Shown: positions 8,850-17,980 of the stretch, one piece after another | Layout: every line of letters starts with the position of its first letter | Position numbering within the stretch: the first letter of the stretch is position 1 | NCBI RefSeq assembly: GCF_031846345.1 | Contig: NZ_JAVRHX010000001.1 | Coordinates: forward strand, 1,736,001-1,800,000 | Reading direction: 5' to 3' | Length of the DNA stretch: 64,000 bases | Source of the DNA: Glaciecola petra | Lineage (GTDB): Bacteria; Pseudomonadota; Gammaproteobacteria; Enterobacterales; Alteromonadaceae | Position numbers and translations under genes: made by a program | The notes under the pieces: generated by a model | The model's input: only the letters and a program-made list of their open reading frames with translations | Databases searched by the model: none | What the model was told of the DNA's origin: nothing

Positions 8850-10805
8850 ATGAATGAATTCATGGCCAACTTCACATTCATTCGTCCCTTGTTTTTGTTT
8901 GCTTTGGTGCCAATGTTGATACTATATATTGTCAAAATAAAATTGGGCCATCACCAAAATGTTTGGCAACAAATTTTACCTCAACATTTGTATTCAAATT
9001 TAATCGTTTCAAGAGGAATTGGCAAACCTAGCAGATTTATACATATGGCGACCCTTGCTGCATCTATTGCTATTATTGCTATTGCTGGACCAAGCTGGGA
9101 AAAGTTACCACAAGCAGTGTATCAAACTCAAAATGGAAAGGTGCTGTTAATGGACATGTCGATGTCGATGCGAGCCACCGATATCAGCCCAAACCGTTTA
9201 ACACGTGCACGGTTTAAAGCAATTGATCTTATCAATCAAGTTAATGAGGGTGAAACTGGTCTAATAGCGTATTCAGGAGATGCTTTTGTTGTAAGTCCAT
9301 TAACTGACGATGCGAATACCTTGATATCTTTAATTCCCAGTTTGACACCTGAAATAATGCCTTCTCAGGGCAGTTCTGCCATGTACGGTTTAGAACGTTC
9401 CGCTCAATTATTATTGAATGCTGGTTATCAGCGCGGTCATATTTATTGGATTACAGACGGCATAATATATGATGATGTTAAGGACATTCGTGAGTTTATA
9501 CAAAATAGTTCCTTTAAAGTGTCGGCTTTATTGGTAGGCACCGAAGAAGGCGCACCGATTAGCTTAGAAGATGGCTCTTTGCTAAAAGACAAGCGTGGAC
9601 GTATTGTAATTCCTAGCGTGAATACACGATTTATGAATCAAGCAATGGCGGGCACCAATGCGGCATTTCAATCATTTACGAATGACAATAGTGATATTAT
9701 GGCTTTAAAACAAATGCTAGATTTTGAACAACAACAGGAAGCTGAAAAAGTCGAAAATATTGCAGGTGATCAATATAAAGACATGGGACCATTTTTAGTG
9801 GTGCTACTTCTTCCTTTTGTTGCTTATGCCTTTAGACGCGGAGTGCTAGTAGTTACTTTATGCGCGCTGTTAATGATACCGAACGAGCCTGTGATAGCAC
9901 AAACAACCGACACTGTGTCGCAAGCTAAAGCCACAACAAAAGTAACGTCTTGGTTTAAAAATGCTGATCAAAAAGGTAAGCAAGCATTTGATAATGAAGA
10001 CTACGAAAATGCTCAAAATCTATTTGAAAGTAAAGAATGGAAAGCTGCCAGTGCCTACAAACAAGGGGAATATGAACAAGCGGTTGATTTATACTCCCAA
10101 CTAGACGGAATTGAAAACACTTACAACTTAGCGAATGCCTTGGCGAAAACGGGTAAGCTTAAAGAGGCCATAGACGCTTACAGTGACGTTTTGAATGATA
10201 ATCCTGAGCATTCCGAAGCACTTCAAAACAAAAAGATCGTTGAAGATTTGTTAGCGCAAAGTCAAGAGAACTCACAACAAAATCAAGACCAAAATAATAA
10301 CCAAGAGCAAGAAAACAACCAACAAGAAAACCAAGAACAAAGCGATTCAAGTTCAGACCAAGAGGGTTCGGAAGCTGAATCTGACGACCAACAAGGCGAA
10401 TCTCAATCAGGTGATCAAAACCAACAAGAAAGTGAAAAGCAAGAACAGAGCAATCAGCAACAAAATGAAGCATCCGGTCAACAAGAAGATGAAGGTTTAA
10501 AAGACCAAGCAGAAAAGCAACAACAAAATACAGAAGAAAACGAACAGTCGCCCTCAAATAACGGTAACCAAGCAAATGAAGAAAATTCGCAAGACGAAAG
10601 CTTGTCAGAAGAAGAGATGCAACAGGCTATCTCGAATCAAGTGAATATGGATGAGCTTACGCCAGAACAACGCGAAGAGATGCAACGCATGCAGATGATC
10701 TTAAATAAAGTCCCGGACGATCCAGCTTATTTACTCAAACGTAAAATGTTGCTGGAATCATATAAACGGAAAACCTCTCCCCCACCAACACAAGAGAATT
10801 GGTAG
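8850..10805 (+). CDS. BatB/BatC-like fusion: VWA domain plus TPR and Gln/Asn/Glu-rich tail
   Basis: A 651-aa protein. Two helices near the N terminus (about 12-30 and 65-82) flank a VWA domain with a variant MIDAS D102-M-S104-M-S106. A further helix lies at about 311-327, then a second hydrophobic stretch ending in VIAQ. Residues ~370-470 form tetratricopeptide-like repeats (EQAVDLYSQL, KEAIDAYSDV). Residues ~470-600 are a very polar low-complexity tract of Gln, Asn, Glu and Ser. This corresponds to separate BatB and BatC proteins of other bacteria joined in one chain. The tail is probably a flexible periplasmic linker or interaction region. Confidence 0.85.
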   Translation: MNEFMANFTFIRPLFLFALVPMLILYIVKIKLGHHQNVWQQILPQHLYSNLIVSRGIGKPSRFIHMATLAASIAIIAIAGPSWEKLPQAVYQTQNGKVLLMDMSMSMRATDISPNRLTRARFKAIDLINQVNEGETGLIAYSGDAFVVSPLTDDANTLISLIPSLTPEIMPSQGSSAMYGLERSAQLLLNAGYQRGHIYWITDGIIYDDVKDIREFIQNSSFKVSALLVGTEEGAPISLEDGSLLKDKRGRIVIPSVNTRFMNQAMAGTNAAFQSFTNDNSDIMALKQMLDFEQQQEAEKVENIAGDQYKDMGPFLVVLLLPFVAYAFRRGVLVVTLCALLMIPNEPVIAQTTDTVSQAKATTKVTSWFKNADQKGKQAFDNEDYENAQNLFESKEWKAASAYKQGEYEQAVDLYSQLDGIENTYNLANALAKTGKLKEAIDAYSDVLNDNPEHSEALQNKKIVEDLLAQSQENSQQNQDQNNNQEQENNQQENQEQSDSSSDQEGSEAESDDQQGESQSGDQNQQESEKQEQSNQQQNEASGQQEDEGLKDQAEKQQQNTEENEQSPSNNGNQANEENSQDESLSEEEMQQAISNQVNMDELTPEQREEMQRMQMILNKVPDDPAYLLKRKMLLESYKRKTSPPPTQENW

Positions 10806-10811
10806 TTAGCA

Positions 10812-12503
10812 ATGCGATTATTAGTAATAATTAGCTTTTTAATGATACATGCAAGTGCATTGGCCCAAGTGACACAGCTTTCAGCAAGTGTCGACAGAAA
10901 CACTGTGCTAATAGATGAGGCCATAGAATTTACTTTAGTGGCAACGGGAAGTGCTAACCGTGGTGATGTCGATTTTTCAGTGTTACAGTCGAATTTTAAT
11001 GTTAGCCGGCCCTCTTTTTCACAATCTACGCAAATTATAAATGGAAGCATGACCAGAACCGTGAGTTGGCGTGTTAGGCTGTTCCCATTAAAGACGGGGC
11101 GCATAGATATACCGGCTTTCGTGCTCGGGGGGCAACAGTCTAGGCCTTTTTCAGTGAATATATTACCGGCATCGGCAACCAATGTAGATGAACCACGTGA
11201 CTACTACCTTACGACCGAAGTCAATCAAGAAAGGCTCTATCTACAACAGCAGTTGTTGTATACCATTAAGATTTATTTGTCGGGTGATATACAACGTGGA
11301 AGTCTTGCCTTGCCCCAACTTGAAGGCGCTATTATTGAACAAATTGGTGAGGACGAAGACTATGAAGAAATTAGTAATGGTATTCGCTATCGAGTGATTA
11401 AACGGGAGATTGCGATCATCCCACAATCTAGTGGCACATTTACGATAAAGGGGCCTATTTTTGAAGCCGACGTGCTTACCAACTCCCGTCGTAGTTTTGC
11501 AAATTTCGGACGCACAAAAACCATATCTCGTCGCGCTCCTGATGTCGAAATTGAAGTGCTGCCGATACCTGAAAGTTATGCATTCACATGGCTACCCAGT
11601 GAGATGGTTGAATTGTCTGAAGAATGGCAAGGTGACGCTCAGCAGCTCGTTGTAGGTGAACCTATTACGCGCACAATAACCTTAACAGCCCTAGGTTTAA
11701 CCAAAGAGCAATTACCCAATATTGAATCTATTTACCACCCAAGTTTTAAAGTTTATCCTGAACAACCCGTATTGAATACGGCAGAACATCGAAACTCTTT
11801 AGTTGCTCAAGGAGTGTTTAATACCGCTATTATTCCCAGCGAAAGCGGCAGCTATGTGCTCCCTGAAGTTAAGATCCCTTGGTTCAATGTAAGTTCTGGC
11901 AGAACTGAATTTGCAATCATACCAGCACGTTCAGTAGAGGTATTGGAAAGGTCGCAAAGCAGCAATCCACCGGTAAATCAAACCCAACAAACAACTGAAG
12001 ATTTGAGTAATGCCCCACCTATCACCGCTTCAAACGAGCAAGCAACTGGGACTATTTCAATTCATCACCCTCTTGTAATTACGTTAATAAGTACAAATAT
12101 TTTGACCTTGATTTTGCTCGTAATTATGTGGAAATCTAAGAGAAACAAAAATATTAAACAATCTCTTTCTAATATTGCTACAGCTCGTCCGGGCGCATCA
12201 AATGAACAAGACGCTTTTAAAAACCTAAAACAATATTTAGAACAGGGAAAGTCAGAAAATATCAATCAATATCTAGATGAATGGCTGTCAATATTGCTCA
12301 AACAGCAACATTTTTCAGTGAGCAACAGTTTAGCTGCATTTGATAATGGCCACGCTCTTGAGTTTTATAATCAAGTTTTAGCAAGCCAATACAGCGACAA
12401 TGCTTGGGACATAAACTATTCTGGCTTTATCAATGCCTTAGATAAATTTAGGGAAGCTGCGTTAGAAAAACAAAATAGCTCTGCCCTAGCCAGTCTTTAT
12501 TAA
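10812..12503 (+). CDS. BatD family protein
   Basis: A 563-aa protein with a cleavable signal peptide (MRLLVIISFLMIHASALA) and a large beta-rich periplasmic region. This includes the BatD hallmarks 'SVDRNTVLIDEAIEFTL' near the start and 'GTFTIKGPIFEADVL' in the middle. A single transmembrane helix follows at about 420-438 (HPLVITLISTNILTLILLVIMW), and then a cytoplasmic helical tail. It is the last gene of the moxR-bat operon, 6 nt after the VWA/TPR gene. The topology suggests it links a periplasmic beta-sandwich part to the cytoplasm. I see no clear intrinsic terminator after it. Confidence 0.85.
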   Translation: MRLLVIISFLMIHASALAQVTQLSASVDRNTVLIDEAIEFTLVATGSANRGDVDFSVLQSNFNVSRPSFSQSTQIINGSMTRTVSWRVRLFPLKTGRIDIPAFVLGGQQSRPFSVNILPASATNVDEPRDYYLTTEVNQERLYLQQQLLYTIKIYLSGDIQRGSLALPQLEGAIIEQIGEDEDYEEISNGIRYRVIKREIAIIPQSSGTFTIKGPIFEADVLTNSRRSFANFGRTKTISRRAPDVEIEVLPIPESYAFTWLPSEMVELSEEWQGDAQQLVVGEPITRTITLTALGLTKEQLPNIESIYHPSFKVYPEQPVLNTAEHRNSLVAQGVFNTAIIPSESGSYVLPEVKIPWFNVSSGRTEFAIIPARSVEVLERSQSSNPPVNQTQQTTEDLSNAPPITASNEQATGTISIHHPLVITLISTNILTLILLVIMWKSKRNKNIKQSLSNIATARPGASNEQDAFKNLKQYLEQGKSENINQYLDEWLSILLKQQHFSVSNSLAAFDNGHALEFYNQVLASQYSDNAWDINYSGFINALDKFREAALEKQNSSALASLY

Positions 12504-12641
12504 TCAATGCTAATACTTCAAATCTCAACACGCGCATGAAATTTACATAAAGACTAAAACATTTCGGCAGATACGTTTTTACTGGTGTTTTGTTATAAAT
12601 TAAGTAGTCTTAAGCTAATCGTTTCAATAAAAAATAATAAA

Positions 12642-13193
12642 ATGCGAAATAATTCAAGTGACACCTCGGTCTTATCCGACATGAACACAAAACAAACACG
12701 ATACGAGGCCTTGGTGAAGGCGCTACATGCTGACATATATCGTTATGCTGTGTGGTTAATAAAAGATAAGGCTATTGCTGAAGATGTAGTGCAAGAAACC
12801 TTTCTTAGGGCTTGGAAGTCCCTAGACTCTTTAAAAGATGAAGGGGCCGCTAAAGCATGGTTAATCACTATTTTACGCCGTGAAAATGCAAGACGTTTTG
12901 AGCGTAAACAGTTTGATACGGTCGATATTGACGACGTTGCAATTGAAGATACTGTTGCACATAGCGAAGATACAATGCAACAGCGAGAAATACGCAAAGC
13001 CATTGCTAGTTTAAGTGAAGAATATAGAGAACCCTTAACCATGCAAATCATTATGGGATTTAGTGGCGACGAGATTGCAGAACAACTCGACCTTAACAAG
13101 AACACGGTAATGACCCGTTTATTCAGAGCGCGAAATCAATTGAAAGAAATATTAAGCGCACAAATACAAATTGGGGAGACCATAAATGGATGA
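12642..13193 (+). CDS. ECF-type sigma-70 family RNA polymerase sigma factor
   Basis: A small sigma factor with region 2 (DIYRYAVWLIKD then AEDVVQETFLRAWKSL) and region 4 (SLSEEYREPLTMQIIMGFSGDEIAEQLDLNKNTVMTRLFRAR), without the regions of primary sigma factors. The start is uncertain. The ATG at 12642 gives 183 aa, a later ATG at 12681 gives 170 aa and a more family-typical N terminus (MNTKQTRYEALV); neither has a strong Shine-Dalgarno, and an upstream GTG at 12585 looks too early. Its end overlaps the downstream DUF3379 gene by 8 nt, the usual arrangement of an ECF sigma with its anti-sigma factor. Confidence 0.9.
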   Translation: MRNNSSDTSVLSDMNTKQTRYEALVKALHADIYRYAVWLIKDKAIAEDVVQETFLRAWKSLDSLKDEGAAKAWLITILRRENARRFERKQFDTVDIDDVAIEDTVAHSEDTMQQREIRKAIASLSEEYREPLTMQIIMGFSGDEIAEQLDLNKNTVMTRLFRARNQLKEILSAQIQIGETING

Positions 13194-13890
13194 TTTAAGT
13201 TTTAGAAAAGCTGTCTATGCTGATCCGTTTACAAAAGATCAGTCGGTGATTGAAGCTGCCCAACAAGATCCTAAAAAGAAGGCTTTTTGGGATGAGTTAA
13301 AAGAAATGGAAAAACAGTTGCAAGATGCAATGAACATTCCAGTGCCTGACAATTTAGCAGAACGTCTAATACTAAAACAATCACTCAAGCAACATGAAAA
13401 AACACAACAAAAACGGCCTTGGTATTTAGCGCTTGCTGCTTCGGTGCTGTTAGCAAGTGTTGTGTCTTTTAATATGTTAAGCGGAAGTGATGGTTCGAAA
13501 TTTGAAAATGACGTTTTCGCACATATGGATCATGTAAGCTTAGAGCTGATGAAAAGCAGCGACGTTGATATGAATGCTGTCAATTCAAAACTCGCCAGTT
13601 TCAATGGCAGTGTTGATGAAAGTATTGGTAATATTGTATCTGCTAACTATTGCTACTTAGATAAAATTAAAAGCTTACATGTGATTATTCGTGGCGAAAG
13701 AGGATTAACATCTTTATTTATAGTGCCCGACTCCATCACTGCAAGCGTTAGCGACACATTTAGCAACGCTAGTTTTCAAGGAGCTGCATTTTTACTTGAA
13801 TCTGCAAAGATAATAGTGATTGGTGACGACTCGCAATCGGTTGAAGATATTAAAGCCAGAGCAAAATCGTCGTTGCGCTTTTCTGCATAA
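13186..13890 (+). CDS. DUF3379 family protein, probable membrane anti-sigma factor
   Basis: A 234-aa protein with a cytoplasmic N terminus (about 1-85), one transmembrane helix (about 85-102, WYLALAASVLLASVVSFNML) and a periplasmic C-terminal domain. This matches DUF3379, a family found beside ECF sigma genes in Alteromonadales and Vibrionales. The N terminus lacks the HxxxCxxC zinc motif of ZAS anti-sigma factors. By context it should hold the upstream sigma factor at the membrane; the inducing signal cannot be read from sequence. Good Shine-Dalgarno (GGGGAG) within the sigma gene. Confidence 0.8.
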   Translation: MDDLSFRKAVYADPFTKDQSVIEAAQQDPKKKAFWDELKEMEKQLQDAMNIPVPDNLAERLILKQSLKQHEKTQQKRPWYLALAASVLLASVVSFNMLSGSDGSKFENDVFAHMDHVSLELMKSSDVDMNAVNSKLASFNGSVDESIGNIVSANYCYLDKIKSLHVIIRGERGLTSLFIVPDSITASVSDTFSNASFQGAAFLLESAKIIVIGDDSQSVEDIKARAKSSLRFSA

Positions 13891-13926
13891 TATTTTCTGC
13901 ATAATAGTGAAACTGCAACATAGCAA

Positions 13927-13952
13927 AGCGAGCTTAATCTTAAAAGCTCGCT
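13927..13952 (+). terminator. Putative terminator after the sigma/anti-sigma pair
   Basis: AGCGAGCTT and AAGCTCGCT form a perfect 9-bp stem with an 8-nt loop, 37 nt after the DUF3379 stop. It is followed by AGTATTTGG rather than a clean T run, so efficiency is uncertain. Confidence 0.5.
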
Positions 13953-14128
13953 AGTATTTGGACATCAGTTGATGTTTGGATATAAAAAACTTCCTGTCAT
14001 TATAGAGTCCAACCATTTGGGGGTACACAAGCTGAAAGCTGCCTTGCCAAGATGACTTTGGTTTAGAATCACAAGTAAAAATGCTAAACTACGCCAAACA
14101 ATAAAAGTTTAATAAAACGGCGGTAAAC

Positions 14129-15640
14129 ATGGAGTTTGGTACATATTTTTCACTCGCAATTTATTTTGTAGCGATGTTAGGCATAGGCCTGTATGCCTTT
14201 AAAACAAACGAAGAAAATGCGTCTGGATATTTGTTGGGCGGACGCAAACTAAGCGCCCCCGTCACTGCCCTCTCTGCAGGCGCATCTGACATGAGCGGAT
14301 GGATGTTAATGGGTGTACCAGGGGCGATGTACGTTTCAGGGGCTTCATCGTTATGGATTGCGATTGGCTTATTGTTTGGGGCATGGCTAAATTATCTTAT
14401 AGTTGCTCCACGATTACGTATTTTCACAGAAATCGCTAACGACTCAATTACCCTGCCTGATTATTTCGAAAATCGTTTCCAAGACAAAACTCGTATTTTG
14501 AGAGTATTAGCGTCTGTTGTCATCATCTTGTTTTTTACGCTTTATACTTCTTCAGGAGTCGTTGCCGGCGGTAAGCTATTTGAAAGCTCATTTGGACTTA
14601 GTTATGAGTTGGGTTTGTACATAACAGCAGGTGTTGTTGTCACTTACACCTTTTTTGGCGGGTTTATGGCAGTCTCATTAACAGACTTTATCCAAGGTAT
14701 TTTAATGTTTGTTGCCTTAGTGCTAGTCCCTAGCGTTGTTGTATTTGAATTGGGAGGTATAAACGAGACATTAAGCAGTTTAGAACAAATAAATCCGCAA
14801 CTATTATCTTTGTTTACCAACGCAAGCAGTGGTGAAGCACTTAGTTTCATCGCTATTATTTCGCTCTTGTCCTGGGGACTGGGTTATTTTGGTCAGCCAC
14901 ATATTATAGTTAGATTTATGGCTATAAATAGTGTTGCACAAATTCCAGCAGCGCGTCGAATTGGAATGACATGGATGCTAGTGTCTCTTATTGGCGCTGC
15001 AATGACCGGTTTATTTGGCTTAGCTTATGCAAGCAATAATGGAGTTTCGATTAACGACCCAGAAACCATTTTTATTGTGCTTTCGCAATTATTGTTCAAT
15101 CCCTTTATCGGTGGTTTTTTGCTCGCCGCAATACTTGCCGCTATCATGAGTACTATTTCATCACAACTTTTGGTGACCTCCAGTTCTCTGACCCGCGATG
15201 TGTATGCTAGTTTCCTAAATAAAAATGCCAGTGATGCTCAACAAGTGCTAGTTGGAAGAGTATGTGTCATTATTGTCGCGGTAGTAGCAATTATTTTGGC
15301 GTTAGGTGAAAACAAAACAGTTTTATCGTTAGTCAGTAACGCTTGGGCCGGTTTTGGTGCTGCTTTTGGTCCATTAGTGATTATATCCTTACTATGGAAA
15401 AAAATGACTAAATTGAGTGCCATAGCAGGCATATTGGCAGGCACCATCACTGTTTTAGTTTGGATTTTCGTTCCCATAAATGAACAAGGCGAAACACTTT
15501 CTTCAATTATTTACGAAATAATCCCTGGGTTTTTAGTGTCTGCGGCCGTTATATTACTTGTAAGCAAAATTGTCCCTGAAAAACACAGCGACAATGACGT
15601 TTTGTTCGAACGATTTTTGCAAGTGCTTAATAACAAGTAA
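14129..15640 (+). CDS. putP: PutP: sodium/proline symporter
   Basis: A 503-aa solute:sodium symporter (SSS) family permease with about 13 membrane helices. The N-terminal segment SGYLLGGRKLSAPVTALSAGASDMSGWMLMGVPGAMY and the core region GYFGQPHIIVRFMAI are strongly PutP-like, and the family motif of helix 9 is present (AAILAAIMSTISSQLLVTSSSLTRDVY). It imports proline with Na+, as nutrient or osmolyte. No putA is nearby, so transport for osmoprotection or scavenging cannot be distinguished. The next gene starts 20 nt downstream, so the two may be cotranscribed. Confidence 0.92.
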   Translation: MEFGTYFSLAIYFVAMLGIGLYAFKTNEENASGYLLGGRKLSAPVTALSAGASDMSGWMLMGVPGAMYVSGASSLWIAIGLLFGAWLNYLIVAPRLRIFTEIANDSITLPDYFENRFQDKTRILRVLASVVIILFFTLYTSSGVVAGGKLFESSFGLSYELGLYITAGVVVTYTFFGGFMAVSLTDFIQGILMFVALVLVPSVVVFELGGINETLSSLEQINPQLLSLFTNASSGEALSFIAIISLLSWGLGYFGQPHIIVRFMAINSVAQIPAARRIGMTWMLVSLIGAAMTGLFGLAYASNNGVSINDPETIFIVLSQLLFNPFIGGFLLAAILAAIMSTISSQLLVTSSSLTRDVYASFLNKNASDAQQVLVGRVCVIIVAVVAIILALGENKTVLSLVSNAWAGFGAAFGPLVIISLLWKKMTKLSAIAGILAGTITVLVWIFVPINEQGETLSSIIYEIIPGFLVSAAVILLVSKIVPEKHSDNDVLFERFLQVLNNK

Positions 15641-15660
15641 AAGGTAAAAGACCCAAAGAC

Positions 15661-16878
15661 ATGGCTTTTTTTGCAGCGCGACAACCCATTCTAAATGCCG
15701 ATAAATCGCTTGTTGGTTACGAGTTACTATTTCGGACATCGAGTGATAATGTCTTTCCCGACATGGACCAAGAAAAAGCCACCTCCAAAATGATTGAAGG
15801 TCTGCAATTTGATCTGGGGCTTGATAAACTATCTTCAGGCAAACAAGCCTTTATTAACTTTACCGAACAATCAATATTACGCAGTTATCCGAGTATGTTG
15901 CCTGCAGATAAAGTGGTCATTGAAGTGCTCGAAGATGTAAGACCCACGCGCGCAATTTTTGAAGAACTTAAGCATTTACATGAACAAGGATATACCATTG
16001 CGCTTGACGATTTTATCCATGGCGAAAAATGGGAACCTTTTTATAAAATATGCACCATTATTAAAATTGATTGCCAAGAAATCAGTGCTGATGAACTCCA
16101 GAATATTACTGAATTAAAAGCTCGACATCCACATTTAAGACTACTAGCAGAAAAAGTCGAAAATTACGAAGAATTTAAGCAATATAAAAAGCTTGGCTTT
16201 GAGTTATTTCAAGGCTATTTTTTTAGCAAGCCAGAAGTCATAAAAAGCGTTCGTCTTAGCACAAACCAGAGTACGTTAGCATCGTTGCTGAATGAAATCC
16301 AACAACCAGATATCAGTTTCAATAAAATCACCAGCCTGATTGAAAAAGACGTTGGCTTGTCATTTAAACTGCTGCGTTATACGCAGTCACCTGTGTATCA
16401 ACGTAGTAAAAAGATAGAAAATATTAAACAAGCCGTTATCTTATTAGGCAAATCCGAATTAGAACGCTTTGTCACGCTGATGTTTGCGGCAACTGTTGCT
16501 GTTGGAAAACCCGAAGCATTATTAAAGTTGGCCCTACATAGAGCTAAATTTTGTGAATTGGTGGCGAATAATATGTCAACAAATGGGGATTCTGCTAGTG
16601 CTTTCTTAGTTGGTATGCTTTCGCTTATCGATGCCATGTTAGACTCCGAAATACACGAGCTTTTAAACAACATGCCTCTTTCAAATAACATTCATCAAGC
16701 ATTAATTGAAAAAAAGGGGTATTTAGCACTATTGGTAGAATTAAGTCGCCACTTAGAAATGGGAAATTGGCAGCAAGTAGACATAGCAGCGAAGAGCCTA
16801 GACTTGAATCCTTCTGATTTAATGACTTGCTTTGAAAATGCGGCTGATTGGGCTGAACAACATATTTCAATGGTATAA
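15661..16878 (+). CDS. EAL-like/HDOD domain signalling protein (YuxH type)
   Basis: A 405-aa cytoplasmic protein with an N-terminal EAL-type fold (about 1-190) and a C-terminal HDOD domain (about 195-390). The EAL motif is altered to E21-L-L (GYELLFR), the N-terminal strand is FAARQPILNADKSL, and the usual DDFG is LDDFIHG. Several metal-binding acids of active phosphodiesterases are missing, so c-di-GMP hydrolysis is doubtful. Such YuxH/CdgJ-type proteins affect motility or surface behaviour by protein contacts. It follows putP by 20 nt. Confidence 0.82.
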   Translation: MAFFAARQPILNADKSLVGYELLFRTSSDNVFPDMDQEKATSKMIEGLQFDLGLDKLSSGKQAFINFTEQSILRSYPSMLPADKVVIEVLEDVRPTRAIFEELKHLHEQGYTIALDDFIHGEKWEPFYKICTIIKIDCQEISADELQNITELKARHPHLRLLAEKVENYEEFKQYKKLGFELFQGYFFSKPEVIKSVRLSTNQSTLASLLNEIQQPDISFNKITSLIEKDVGLSFKLLRYTQSPVYQRSKKIENIKQAVILLGKSELERFVTLMFAATVAVGKPEALLKLALHRAKFCELVANNMSTNGDSASAFLVGMLSLIDAMLDSEIHELLNNMPLSNNIHQALIEKKGYLALLVELSRHLEMGNWQQVDIAAKSLDLNPSDLMTCFENAADWAEQHISMV

Positions 16879-16935
16879 CAAATACCATCCCTCCCCCTTC
16901 CGCGGCCTTGCCAATCTTTTGTAATACTGACATAT

Positions 16936-16951
16936 ATTAGAATGTTCTAAT
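16936..16951. promoter_or_regulatory. Perfect inverted repeat upstream of cysD, candidate operator
   Basis: ATTAGAA-TG-TTCTAAT is a perfect palindrome with 7-bp arms, 112 nt before the cysD start. A second pair of arms, GTGTTAT (17008-17014) and ATAACAC (17032-17038), lies closer to the gene. The first has the size of a dimeric repressor or activator site, but I cannot assign the regulator. The rest of this 184-nt gap shows no gene. Confidence 0.35.
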
Positions 16952-17062
16952 CACCATTTTTTTAGTAATTAGTAATATCCAATTTTCATAATTCCTTTAA
17001 TCAGAGTGTGTTATATTTTATCTTAATTGAAATAACACCTTAGTTTGAAGGTAGACGATATT

Positions 17063-17980
17063 ATGTCTCTTGATTCATCTCATAGCATCACCCACTTAAA
17101 ACAACTTGAAGCTGAAAGCATCCATATATTTAGAGAGGTCGCGGCAGAATTTGAAAACCCGGTAATGTTATATTCTGTTGGTAAAGATTCATCAGTATTG
17201 TTGCACTTGGCTAGAAAAGCATTTGCACCCGGTAAAATACCATTTCCATTGTTGCATGTTGATACCAAGTGGAAATTTAAAGAGATGATCCAGTTCAGAG
17301 ATCGCATTGCAAAAGAATATAATTTGAACTTGATAGTGCATACAAATCAAGAAGGTTTGGACCAAGGGGTTGGCCCATTTTCGGTTGGTAGCGCAAAGCA
17401 TACCGACATTATGAAAACCGTTGCGCTAAAACAGGCATTAGATAAATACAAATTCGATGCCGCGTTTGGCGGGGCCAGACGCGATGAAGAAAAATCGCGA
17501 GCAAAAGAAAGAGTTTATTCTTTTCGCGATGAGAATCACCGATGGGATCCAAAAAACCAGCGACCTGAACTTTGGAATATTTATAACTCACAAATCAATA
17601 AAGGCGAAAGTATCAGAGTTTTTCCCATGTCAAATTGGACTGAGCTTGATATTTGGCAATATATTTATTTAGAAAATATAGATATACCTAGTTTGTATCT
17701 CGCAAAACCAAGACCCGTGGTAGAAAGGGATGGCGTCTTAATAATGGTCGATGACGAACGCATGCCACTTGATGAGGGAGAAATTCCGCAAATGAAATCA
17801 GTGAGGTTCCGCACGCTCGGGTGCTATCCTCTTACAGGGGCTGTTGAATCTGAAGCCGATACATTACCTGAAGTCATTCAAGAAATGTTGTTAACTAAAA
17901 CGTCTGAGCGCCAAGGTAGAGTAATTGACCACGATTCTTCAGGCTCTATGGAGAAGAAGAAAATGGAAGGATATTTCTAA
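17063..17980 (+). CDS. cysD: CysD: sulfate adenylyltransferase subunit 2
   Basis: A 305-aa ATP pyrophosphatase-fold enzyme that forms adenosine 5'-phosphosulfate from ATP and sulfate, driven by the GTPase CysN. The PP-loop is YSVGKDSSV near residue 40. Other conserved parts are LLHVDTKWKF, FGGARRDEEKSRAKER and the C-terminal RFRTLGCYPLTGAV. I use the ATG giving MSLDSSHSITHLKQ; an upstream in-frame TTG at 17045 is less likely. It is first in the unit cysD-cysC-cysQ-cysN-permease, with overlapping or near-contiguous genes. Confidence 0.94.
   Translation: MSLDSSHSITHLKQLEAESIHIFREVAAEFENPVMLYSVGKDSSVLLHLARKAFAPGKIPFPLLHVDTKWKFKEMIQFRDRIAKEYNLNLIVHTNQEGLDQGVGPFSVGSAKHTDIMKTVALKQALDKYKFDAAFGGARRDEEKSRAKERVYSFRDENHRWDPKNQRPELWNIYNSQINKGESIRVFPMSNWTELDIWQYIYLENIDIPSLYLAKPRPVVERDGVLIMVDDERMPLDEGEIPQMKSVRFRTLGCYPLTGAVESEADTLPEVIQEMLLTKTSERQGRVIDHDSSGSMEKKKMEGYF

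Noticed and set aside
10159..10575. 138-codon antisense ORF opposite the VWA/TPR gene tail
   Set aside because: Product is a reflection of the CAA/GAA low-complexity tract on the other strand; no start signals.
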